Assembly: GCA_013298245.1 (NCBI GenBank)
Contig: JAAFHD010000011.1
Coordinates: forward strand, 1 to 21,535
DNA: 21,535 nucleotides
Direction: 5' to 3'
DNA from: Alphaproteobacteria bacterium
GTDB taxonomy: Bacteria; Pseudomonadota; Alphaproteobacteria; Acetobacterales; Acetobacteraceae
Part shown: positions 15,766-21,535 of the stretch, piece by piece
Position numbering within the stretch: position 1 is the first letter of the stretch
How the letters are laid out: every line of letters starts with the position of its first letter
Program-made: the position numbers and the translations under genes
The notes under the pieces: model-generated
The model's input: only the letters and a program-made list of their open reading frames with translations
What the model was told of the DNA's origin: nothing
The model's database searches: none

Positions 15766-16899
15766 TTATTCCTCGATTGGCGCGGGCATCGCGCCGCGCA
15801 ATATGTGTGTGCAGCCAAGCGCACGCGGATCATCCTGGGGCGACAGCGCGGCCAGTGTTGCATAGCCCTGGGCGCGGGCTGTGGCGGCGGCGGCGCGGTC
15901 GGCGCCGATCGGCAGGAACAGCCGCGGGCGGCGGGGTGCGGGGCCAGCGGCGCGACGCACCGCATCGGGGTACAGCGTCATGCCGGTGGAGGGTTCGTCG
16001 TTGGCGGACAGGTAGCGGCCGCCGCGCGCCAATTCGCCGGTGCGGCCCGGGCCGTACACCGTGAAGGCGACGCCGACGTGATAGCGGAAACCGCGGAATT
16101 CCAGCGGGTCTAGCGTGACGCGCAGGCCTGGTGCGGCGGCCTGGATGGCGCGGACGACGGCGGCAGCGTTGTCGGCGATGGCGCGCGCGGTGGGGGGTAG
16201 TTCGGCAGCGGCCAGGGCGGCCAGGGCGCGGGGTGCGGGGCCAGCACTTTCCATCAAGGGTGGCAGCAGGCGGGCCAGCATGGGGTGGTCGGCCAGGGCG
16301 GTGACGGCGGCGGCGTCCTTGCGGTCCAGCGCGCGGGAGAGGCGCGTGGCGGCGGCACCGGTGATGCCCGCCGCATCCAGCAATGCGGGGGTCATGGTGG
16401 GCAGGGTTACGTCCAGGACGAAGCCGTGGACGCCGACGGTGGACAGGGCCTCGGCCGCGACGACGGCGCATTCGGCGTCCGCTTCGGGGGCGGAGCCGCC
16501 GATGATCTCGATGCCGGCCTGCGCCAGCTGGCGTTCGGGGGCCAGTTCCGACCCGTGCACGCGCAGGACCTGGCCGGCATAGGACAGGCGGAGCGGGCGC
16601 GCGGCGCGGCCCAGGCGGTGGGCGGCCAGGCGCGTGATCTGCGGTGTGGTGTCGGCGCGCAGGCCCATCATGCGGCCGGAGGCGGGGTCCATCAGGCGAA
16701 AAGTTTGTTCGGCGACGGCGGCGCCGGAGCCGGCGAGAAGCGTGTCCTCGAATTCCAGCAGCGGTGGTTTGACGCGGTCATAGCCGTGGGCGGCGAAGAC
16801 ACCCATCAGGGTTTCGACCAGCCGCGCCTCGGCCTCTGCGTCGGGGGGCAGCAGGTCGTGCAGGCCGGCGGGCAGCAGGGCGGGGTTGGCGTCGGACAT
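15766..16899 (-). CDS. hisZ: ATP phosphoribosyltransferase regulatory subunit HisZ
   Basis: A 377-residue paralogue of the catalytic core of histidyl-tRNA synthetase. It opens with [17 protein letters not shown], contains the class II motif-2 arginine region ([20 protein letters not shown]) and a C-terminal [21 protein letters not shown] stretch, and lacks an anticodon-binding domain. HisZ joins the short form of HisG to make the first enzyme of histidine synthesis and carries its feedback site; hisG is not in the window. I start at the ATG at 16899 ([12 protein letters not shown]) rather than 16929, since relatives begin there, though no Shine-Dalgarno is evident. The hisZ-purA pair is a recurring arrangement in Rhodospirillales-type genomes and links histidine and purine synthesis. 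Confidence 0.95.
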   Translation of the reverse strand: MSDANPALLPAGLHDLLPPDAEAEARLVETLMGVFAAHGYDRVKPPLLEFEDTLLAGSGAAVAEQTFRLMDPASGRMMGLRADTTPQITRLAAHRLGRAARPLRLSYAGQVLRVHGSELAPERQLAQAGIEIIGGSAPEADAECAVVAAEALSTVGVHGFVLDVTLPTMTPALLDAAGITGAAATRLSRALDRKDAAAVTALADHPMLARLLPPLMESAGPAPRALAALAAAELPPTARAIADNAAAVVRAIQAAAPGLRVTLDPLEFRGFRYHVGVAFTVYGPGRTGELARGGRYLSANDEPSTGMTLYPDAVRRAAGPAPRRPRLFLPIGADRAAAATARAQGYATLAALSPQDDPRALGCTHILRGAMPAPIEE

Positions 16900-16971
16900 A
16901 CGGGCGCGGTGTGGCACGGGCTGTTGCAATTGTTAACCTGCGCGGCGCATGGGTCGTGTTAGGCTTTGTGC

Positions 16972-17526
16972 ATGAACAGACGCGCCCTTTTTCTTCTCCT
17001 GCCGCTTGCGGCCTGTGCCCCTGGGCTTGGCGGGACGCCCGGCGAGTATCTGGGCGGCATTGGTGATCCGGTGCGGGGTGTGGCGCTGCAGGCGCCCTTC
17101 GTGCTGGGCAATACCGCGCGCTTTGCGGGGGACCCGGCCAGTGCGGCCTTCGCCGCGGCACAGCTGGAATTCCTGACGCGCAGCTTCGAGGAAGGGCCGC
17201 GCTATGCCAGCACGGTCAGTGGTGGGTCGGTCGCCGCGTTGCGGCAGGCGCGGGCGGATATGCGGGCTGCCATCGGGATTCCCGCGGCGGAGAATTCGGA
17301 AAGTGTCGAAAACCGGCTGCGGCTGGCGGGCCAGGCCTTGCGCGCGGGGGAACGCGCGCGGGCGGAGGCGGCGCTGGCCGGGTTTGGGCCGGGCGTGCTG
17401 GATAGGCTGGCCGCGCTGCCGTCGCTGCCGCGCGTGGCGACAGCGGGCAACATGGCGTCCAACGAGATCATGCGGTTGGACCAGGACCAGTTCCGCGGCA
17501 ATTCGCGCGGTGGTCGGCGCACCTGA
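16972..17526 (+). CDS. Putative lipoprotein of unknown function
   Basis: A 184-residue protein that I do not recognise. The N-terminus MNRRALFLLLPLAAC is a lipoprotein signal: two arginines, a short hydrophobic core and a lipobox LAAC with C15 as the lipidated residue. The mature part is mostly Ala/Arg/Glu-rich helix, with a glycine-rich beginning (GEYLGGIGDPVRG) and a basic, Asn/Gly-rich tail. No catalytic motif is apparent. I use the ATG at 16972; a GTG at 16966 would add two residues and is less likely. It is transcribed divergently from hisZ across a 72-base gap and is followed by a repeat-rich intergenic region, so it is probably monocistronic. Confidence 0.75.
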   Translation: MNRRALFLLLPLAACAPGLGGTPGEYLGGIGDPVRGVALQAPFVLGNTARFAGDPASAAFAAAQLEFLTRSFEEGPRYASTVSGGSVAALRQARADMRAAIGIPAAENSESVENRLRLAGQALRAGERARAEAALAGFGPGVLDRLAALPSLPRVATAGNMASNEIMRLDQDQFRGNSRGGRRT

Positions 17527-17882
17527 GCGTTTGGTGCGGCTTGCGACAAATTGGCGGCCGATCCGATCAGGCTGAATAGGCCTGTCTACACCGGCTAACA
17601 GGCGGGTGATCGCGGCGCCGGGGAGGCAGTGGGGGATTCCTTACTGCCTTACTGCCTTACTGCCTTACTGCCTTACTATATTCCTATCTTACGCGGGGTG
17701 TGCCGGGCTGGCTGGCGCATTGCCGGCCGTATGGGTTGCGCCGAAATTGCCTTACTATCTTACGACCTTACTATCTTTCCTGCCCAGGCGGCGCGCCATT
17801 GGGGGGCTTGCTGGGTGCGGATGCGGTTGTCAAACAGCGCCGCCAATATAGGATTTTGTGCCGCAAAAAGCAAGATTTTCGT
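17527..17882. other. Non-coding stretch with low-complexity repeats
   Basis: 356 bases between the lipoprotein stop and the small membrane-protein stop, which converge here. It contains a weak inverted repeat (GCCTGT 17580-17585 / ACAGGC 17598-17603) that may contribute to transcription termination, two clusters of CCTTACT-type repeats (separate entry), and an AT-richer end (about 17840-17882) with AT- and A-tract sequence. Frames crossing the repeats give low-complexity Leu/Thr/Tyr products and are not credible genes. Confidence 0.65.
17639..17780. repeat. Tandem CCTTACTG (8 bp) array and related second cluster
   Basis: Five consecutive 8-bp units occupy 17639-17678: four exact CCTTACTG copies and a fifth ending in A. 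A degenerate tail, CCTATCTTACG, follows at 17683-17693. After about 56 unrelated bases the motif returns at 17750-17780 as CCTTACTATCTTACG followed by ACCTTACTATCTTTCC. Units of this kind are prone to polymerase slippage, so copy number may vary between strains. The function is unknown. Confidence 0.9.
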
Positions 17883-18017
17883 TCAAAACCCGGCCAGGCT
17901 GAACAGGCCGACCACACCGGCCAGGAAGACCGCGCAGCTCATCAAATAGGCGGGGGCGGAAGCGGGCTTGGCGTTGCGGCGGGTGGTGGGGGCGGCGGCG
18001 GCGATCAGGGTGGTCAT
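17883..18017 (-). CDS. Small single-pass membrane protein (44 residues)
   Basis: A 44-residue protein read on the minus strand. The first 24 residues are Ala/Thr-rich and basic (two arginines and two lysines), and the rest is one hydrophobic segment (about 25-43, LMSCAVFLAGVVGLFSLAGF) that ends at the stop. By the positive-inside rule the basic N-terminus faces the cytoplasm. I call it a gene because the ATG at 18017 has AAAGGAA at good spacing and because a near-consensus sigma-54 promoter lies just upstream in the right orientation. The longer open frame to 18077 has no such support. No family is recognised; small tail-anchored proteins often modulate membrane complexes, but no partner can be named. 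Confidence 0.55.
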   Translation of the reverse strand: MTTLIAAAAPTTRRNAKPASAPAYLMSCAVFLAGVVGLFSLAGF

Positions 18018-18050
18018 GGCAGGGTTCCTTTCGGGTCTTGCCATGGGTGT

Positions 18051-18066
18051 TGCAGGGGGCGTGCCA
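18051..18066 (-). promoter_or_regulatory. Candidate sigma-54 (-24/-12) promoter
   Basis: On the minus strand this reads TGGCACG-CCCC-CTGCA. The sigma-54 consensus is TGGCACG-N4-TTGCA, and the essential GG and GC dinucleotides are separated by exactly ten bases. Only the first T of the -12 element differs. The expected transcription start, about 12 bases past the GC, falls near 18040, leaving a roughly 23-base leader with a Shine-Dalgarno before the 44-residue gene. No bound activator site is recognised upstream. Confidence 0.55.
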
Positions 18067-18079
18067 GGGTTTGGCACGC
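18059..18079. repeat. Perfect inverted repeat GCGTGCCA-N5-TGGCACGC
   Basis: Eight-base arms with a GGGTT spacer in the gap between two divergent genes. Its left arm is the -24 element of the candidate sigma-54 promoter. A second inverted repeat, TCGCATT / AATGCGA (18085-18091 and 18103-18109), lies just to the right. Either may be an operator, or the first may simply reflect two opposed -24-like elements. Confidence 0.6.
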
Positions 18080-18182
18080 GGTTTTCGCATTTGGCGATGC
18101 AGAATGCGACGCGCCTGGGGGCGCCGCCGCGTAACCCATCCGGCCGATACGGCGAAACCTCTCCGCACCCAGGAGACCCCGA

Positions 18183-18602
18183 ATGACCACCGAAACTTCA
18201 CGCCTCGCCGCGTCACTGCTGCTGTTGCGCCTGACGCTGGGCGTGTTTTTCCTGCAATGGGGCATCGAGAAATTCGTCGTCCCGGCCACCACCACCGCGA
18301 TCTTCCGCAATTTCTATGGGCTGTCGGTGGATGGGTCACTGCCCATGCTGCTGGGTGCGGGCCAGGTGGTTCTGGCGCTGGCGCTGCTGGCGGGCTTCGT
18401 GCCGCGCATCACCTATGGCCTGGTCGCGCTGCTGCATTTGGTGACGGTGATCGTGTCCATCCCGCGCATTCTCTCGCCGTGGAATCCGGTGAGCAATCAC
18501 CTGTTCATCGCGGGCGTGCCGATCCTGGCGGCGTTTGTCGCGCTGTATCTGCTGCGCGACCATGACCGCTGGACCCTGCCGCGCCTGCTGGCGCGGGACT
18601 GA
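18183..18602 (+). CDS. DoxX-family integral membrane protein
   Basis: A 139-residue inner-membrane protein with four hydrophobic segments (about 9-25, 55-73, 77-93 and 107-126). LLRLTLGVFFLQWGIEKF near the N-terminus is the typical beginning of DoxX proteins (a helix followed by a G-x-x-K segment). AGGAG stands seven bases before the ATG. Members are small membrane proteins linked in some organisms to quinone-dependent or oxidative-stress systems, with no general enzymatic role known. It converges with the alpha/beta hydrolase, whose stop codon lies two bases away. It shares a 165-base upstream region with the small membrane-protein gene. Confidence 0.85.
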   Translation: MTTETSRLAASLLLLRLTLGVFFLQWGIEKFVVPATTTAIFRNFYGLSVDGSLPMLLGAGQVVLALALLAGFVPRITYGLVALLHLVTVIVSIPRILSPWNPVSNHLFIAGVPILAAFVALYLLRDHDRWTLPRLLARD

Positions 18603-18604
18603 CG

Positions 18605-19333
18605 CTACGCCGCCACCTCATCCAGGAAGGCGTTGACCGCGACCCACACCGCGGCCGCGCCGGCAGCGCCGCCGGGGTTGCTGTCGGCGCGCAGGGTGGA
18701 GCTGCCATGCTGCCCGGGGCGCGCGCGGAATTGGCGCTTGGGCGCGCCCTGCGTCGCGGCCAGGATGGCCTCTGCCGCCGCTTCTTCATTGGCCGTGGAG
18801 GATGACGTGACAAAGACCGGGCAGCGCACCTGCGCCGCCGCCGCGCGCACCGATGTGCCGCGCAGATACTCGCCCGGCGAGAAGGCCAGCACCGCCGATA
18901 CGGCCGGCGATGCCGCCAACAGGAACACCAGCGACGCCGAATAGCTGCTGCCCCAGACCAGCACCCGCCCTGACGGGTCACGCTGGCGCGCCCAGGCCAA
19001 CGCCGCCTGCAAATCCTGCAAGGCCGCCATGAAGCCGGGGTTGGCGCCGAGCCGTGCTGCGGTGGCGTTGCGCCGGCCCCAGTTCTCGCCGCCGGAGCGC
19101 TGGTCGGTGGCCAGCGTGTCGAAGCCGCGGCGCGCCAGTTCGGGGGCGATGGTGGAATACTCGGCCAGGCTGGAACCGGCCTGGTGGAACAGCAGGATGG
19201 TGCCGCGCCGGCGGGCTTGGGCGGCGCGGAATTCGGCGCTGATGAGCAGGCCGTCGGCGGCGCGCAGTTCGGTGGGTTGCGCGGTGGCGACAGCCGGCAG
19301 GGCGAGCAGCGGCAGATAACGGCGGCGCATCAT
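18605..19333 (-). CDS. Exported alpha/beta hydrolase (dienelactone-hydrolase-like)
   Basis: A 242-residue protein with an N-terminal signal (MMRRRYLPLLALPAVATA). It shows alpha/beta-hydrolase features in order: LLFHQAGSS (oxyanion-hole loop, H50), ATDQRSGGENWG, the nucleophile elbow VWGSSYSAS with S130 as likely nucleophile (a GxSxS rather than GxSxG form), and H209 in PGQHGSS as the likely catalytic histidine. The acidic residue cannot be assigned with certainty. It should cleave ester, lactone or similar bonds in the periplasm; the substrate is unknown. The start ATG at 19333 overlaps the upstream DUF1223 stop (ATGA), so both are probably co-translated. The ATG three bases later is equally possible. 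Confidence 0.82.
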   Translation of the reverse strand: MMRRRYLPLLALPAVATAQPTELRAADGLLISAEFRAAQARRRGTILLFHQAGSSLAEYSTIAPELARRGFDTLATDQRSGGENWGRRNATAARLGANPGFMAALQDLQAALAWARQRDPSGRVLVWGSSYSASLVFLLAASPAVSAVLAFSPGEYLRGTSVRAAAAQVRCPVFVTSSSTANEEAAAEAILAATQGAPKRQFRARPGQHGSSTLRADSNPGGAAGAAAVWVAVNAFLDEVAA

Positions 19334-20022
19334 GTGCTGGCGGCCGCGATGATGCTGCCATCGGGCGCCTGCAACAGCACCGCCAGGCGTTCCCCCGCGC
19401 CGCCGGCATCGATGCGGCGCGCCGCGCCGTCCCAGGCGCCAAGCGACGTGATGCTGCGCACCACATTGCCATAGGCCAGCCGGCGCCCGCCATTTTCGCC
19501 GGCTCGGATATCGGTTTCGTGGCGCGGGTCATGGCCGATCAGCCAGAGATTGCCGCGCGCCTCGCCACCCGTCAGCGCGATGGTGGTCGTGCCGTTGCGC
19601 GTGTCCAGCGCCAGGCTGGGTGCTGTGGCGGCGCGGGCCGCGCTGGCCTGCAAGGCGGCCAGCACGGCGCGGCGCTCCGAGCCCACCGCATCGCGCTGCC
19701 CCTGCACGACCAACTGCGGCGTATAGACCGTGCCGGGGTAGCGGCCTTCGCGCAGTTGGGTGGCGTATCGGCGCTGGCGGTCAGTGGCTTCGGGCAGGGA
19801 GAAGCGGTCGGGCCAGCCCAGGCGGTCCCAGTAGGTCACGTGATAGGACAGTGCCAAGACATCCGGCCGATCGCGGATCAATTCCAGCAGCACGGCATCG
19901 GCCGGCGGGCAGGAATTGCAGGATTGCGAGGTGAATAATTCCGCGACAATCCGCGAGCCAGCGCGGGCGGTGCCGGTGATGGCGACGGCCGGCAGCGCGG
20001 CGAACAGGTGGCGACGTTGCAT
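19330..20022 (-). CDS. DUF1223 thioredoxin-like secreted protein
   Basis: A 230-residue secreted protein. The signal peptide (about 1-21) ends in GTARA. The mature start IVAELFTSQSCNSCPPAD contains a CxxC motif (C35, C38) in the position used by thioredoxin-like folds. YHVTYWDRLGWPD and YTPQLVVQG are hallmarks of DUF1223. The biochemical role of this family is not established; a redox function in the periplasm is suggested by the CxxC. The start is the ATG at 20022, preceded by GGAAGGACC; the longer open frame to 20196 overlaps the upstream gene and has no support. It forms a two-gene unit with the alpha/beta hydrolase, possibly as a continuation of the monooxygenase transcript 68 bases upstream. 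Confidence 0.9.
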   Translation of the reverse strand: MQRRHLFAALPAVAITGTARAGSRIVAELFTSQSCNSCPPADAVLLELIRDRPDVLALSYHVTYWDRLGWPDRFSLPEATDRQRRYATQLREGRYPGTVYTPQLVVQGQRDAVGSERRAVLAALQASAARAATAPSLALDTRNGTTTIALTGGEARGNLWLIGHDPRHETDIRAGENGGRRLAYGNVVRSITSLGAWDGAARRIDAGGAGERLAVLLQAPDGSIIAAAST

Positions 20023-20090
20023 GGCAAGGTCCTTCCATGGCGCGGCGGGATCGCCGGCCTGGTGGGGTTTCGCTGCCAGTCGTGGCGCGG

Positions 20091-21374
20091 TTAGCTGAAA
20101 AGTTTTTCGCGATAGGTGCCGGGCGCGTAGGCGGTCTTGTAGGCGCCGCGTTCCTGCAGCGCGGGCACCAGCCATTCCACCGCTTCCCGCCAGCATTCCG
20201 GCGCCACGGTGCGCGAGAGGTTGAAGCCATCCGCGCCCGTCGCGGCCGCGAAGCTGATCAGGGTTTCGGCCACCTGGTCCACGCTGCCGGTGATGGGTTT
20301 CTGGCGGCTGCCCAGGATGAACTGGTCGATCAGCCCGCGCTTGGTCAGCACGCCGCCCGAAGCCCGCGCCATGGCGGTGACGTTGGACTGGATGGCGTTG
20401 CTTTGGGCGGTGATGGGCTCGTCCATACCAAAGGGTTCGAAATCGATACCCAGTGAGGCGGCGGCATGGGCCAGCGCGCCCTCCACGCTGGCGTGGCGGC
20501 GGTAATCTTCCAGCTTGTCGCGCGCTTCGGCCTCGGTGCGGCCCATGACGGGGGTGGCGCCGACGAAGGCCATGATGCGGCGGGGGGCTGCGGCCTCACG
20601 CAGCGCGGTGATCTGGGCGCGCACGGCATCGGGCGGGCCGCCGTTGAGGAAGACACATTCGGCGTGCTGGGCGGCGAAGCGGATGCCGCGGGCCGAGGCG
20701 CCGGCCTGGTAGAGAACCGGCACGCGCTGTGGGCTGGGGGCGACCAGGTGGTGCGCGTCCAGCCGGTATTGCGGGCCGTTGTGGTGGATGCGGCGGACCT
20801 GTGCGGGGTCGGCGTAGATACCTGTGGCGCGGTCGGCACGCACCGCCGTGTCGTCCCAGGATTCGCGCCACAGCCGGGTGACGACTTCCATGTATTCATC
20901 GGCCAGGTCGTAGCGGTCGTCGTGTTGTTGCTGGCGGTCCAGACCCATGGCGCGGGCGGCGCTGTCCAGATAGCCGGTGACGATGTTCCAGCCGATGCGG
21001 CCATTGGTCAGGTGGTCCAGCGTGCTCATGCGGCGCGCGAAGAGATAGGGCGCTTCATAGGACAGGTTGGCGGTGACGCCGAAGCCTAGATGCGTGGTGA
21101 CCGCGGCCATGCCGGGCACGACCAGCATGGGGTCCAGCAGCGGCACCTGCACGCCGTTGCGGATCGCGGCGTCGGCGCTGCCGCCCAGCACGTCATAGAT
21201 GCCGAGCACATCGGCCAGGAACAGGCCGTCGAACAGGCCGCGTTCCAGCAGGCGGGCCAGGTCCAGCCAGTGGTCCAGGCGGTGGTAGTGGGTGGATTGG
21301 TCGCGCGGGTGCGTCCACATGCCGTGCTGGATGTGGCCGACGCAGGCCATGTCGAAGGCGTTCAGGCGGATCAT
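20091..21374 (-). CDS. LLM-class flavin-dependent monooxygenase, NtaA/SnaA/DszA family
   Basis: A 427-residue luciferase-like TIM-barrel oxygenase that would use reduced FMN supplied by a separate reductase. The start MIRLNAFDMACVGHIQHGMW is typical, followed by ARLLERGLFDGLFLADVLG, GFGVTANLSYEAPYLFARR, LDHLTNGRIGWNIVTGYLD and DRYDLADEYMEV, all hallmarks of the NtaA/SnaA/DszA group. Members oxidise nitrilotriacetate, EDTA, dibenzothiophene sulfone, pristinamycin precursors or other carbon-nitrogen and carbon-sulfur compounds. The substrate cannot be assigned here and no flavin reductase is visible in the window. The ATG at 21374 has no clear Shine-Dalgarno. It faces the exported-protein gene at 21495, which might be its solute-binding partner. 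Confidence 0.92.
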   Translation of the reverse strand: MIRLNAFDMACVGHIQHGMWTHPRDQSTHYHRLDHWLDLARLLERGLFDGLFLADVLGIYDVLGGSADAAIRNGVQVPLLDPMLVVPGMAAVTTHLGFGVTANLSYEAPYLFARRMSTLDHLTNGRIGWNIVTGYLDSAARAMGLDRQQQHDDRYDLADEYMEVVTRLWRESWDDTAVRADRATGIYADPAQVRRIHHNGPQYRLDAHHLVAPSPQRVPVLYQAGASARGIRFAAQHAECVFLNGGPPDAVRAQITALREAAAPRRIMAFVGATPVMGRTEAEARDKLEDYRRHASVEGALAHAAASLGIDFEPFGMDEPITAQSNAIQSNVTAMARASGGVLTKRGLIDQFILGSRQKPITGSVDQVAETLISFAAATGADGFNLSRTVAPECWREAVEWLVPALQERGAYKTAYAPGTYREKLFS

Positions 21375-21494
21375 GCGCGCAGGTTAAAGCGTGGCGGGGC
21401 GGGCCGATAGGCGGTGCCTCTTGGCGCCATTGGGCGCGCCGCATGGATGGCGCGCCGCGCCCTTGGTAAACCGGCCGCGAAACGGAGACCGCCG
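21375..21494. promoter_or_regulatory. Divergent intergenic region with paired GGCGCGCC palindromes
   Basis: The 120 bases separate the monooxygenase and the last gene, which start in opposite directions. GGCGCGCC occurs twice, at 21433-21440 and 21449-21456, with an eight-base spacer; each copy is itself palindromic. The pair could be an operator or just GC-rich coincidence. No clear promoter hexamers were recognised. Confidence 0.35.
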
Positions 21495-21535
21495 ATGCGC
21501 GCCACAAGCCTGCTGCCCGCCGCCCTTGCCCTGTT
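21495..21535 (+). CDS. Start of an exported protein (partial)
   Basis: An ATG at 21495 follows GGAGACC at normal spacing and opens a frame encoding MRATSLLPAALAL before the window ends. One arginine followed by a hydrophobic Leu/Ala run is the start of a signal peptide. The mature protein is outside the window, so its family cannot be named. Being divergent from a flavin monooxygenase, a periplasmic solute-binding protein would be typical, but this is a guess from context. Confidence 0.55.
   Translation, partial: MRATSLLPAALAL

Noticed and set aside
16912..16928. A TGGCACG...TTGCA sequence upstream of the lipoprotein gene, resembling a sigma-54 promoter on the plus strand.
   Set aside because: The GG and GC dinucleotides are separated by eleven bases rather than the strict ten, so it is probably inactive; kept only as a curiosity.
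17606..17949. Plus-strand frames across the CCTTACTG array giving Leu/Thr/Tyr-rich products.
   Set aside because: Low-complexity translation of the tandem repeat without start signals or domain.
18072..18088. A second, plus-strand -24-like element towards doxX.
   Set aside because: The -12 GC is replaced by TC at the required spacing, so a sigma-54 promoter in this direction is not supported.

Overview
The window comes from a GC-rich bacterial chromosome. The gene set (hisZ directly followed by purA, a Bug/TctC-type periplasmic binding protein, many short intergenic gaps and four-base start/stop overlaps, dense GCG/CGC codon use) points to an alphaproteobacterium, most likely an Acetobacteraceae member close to Roseomonas. 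That placement is inference from gene content, not from a search.

Layout. 1-301: a fragment of an IS66 transposase gene (minus strand) without a proper 5' end. 363-3695: a large SWIM/SNF2 helicase (minus). 3696-4255: a non-coding stretch carrying repeated TTTCCCTG motifs and one perfect hairpin. 4256-8413: a small catabolic locus, with a hydantoinase-family amidohydrolase and an isochorismatase-family amidase (one minus-strand operon, ATGA overlap), a divergent tripartite tricarboxylate-type binding protein, and a convergent SMP-30/gluconolactonase-like lactonase.

8541-14470 is the most interesting region: a tightly coupled plus-strand operon of response regulator, histidine kinase, a DevB-DevC fusion (membrane fusion protein joined to an ABC permease in one 724-residue polypeptide), a DevA-type ATPase, a 74-residue exported four-cysteine protein and a MipA/OmpV outer-membrane protein. 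It looks like a self-contained, two-component-regulated envelope export or remodelling system. The fusion conflicts with both the expected membrane topology and the expected subunit ratio of this transporter class, so it deserves experimental attention.

14472-16899: hisZ-purA operon (minus), convergent with the mipA-like gene with a single base between the stop codons. 16972-17526: a lipoprotein of unknown function. 17527-17882: non-coding, with an 8-bp tandem repeat (CCTTACTG) and a related second cluster. 17883-18017: a 44-residue membrane protein that I propose is read from a near-consensus sigma-54 (-24/-12) promoter at 18051-18066. 18183-18602: DoxX-family membrane protein. 18605-21374: minus-strand group of an alpha/beta hydrolase, a DUF1223 thioredoxin-like secreted protein and an NtaA/SnaA/DszA-type flavin monooxygenase. 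21495-end: the first codons of an exported protein.

No tRNA, rRNA or CRISPR array was seen.
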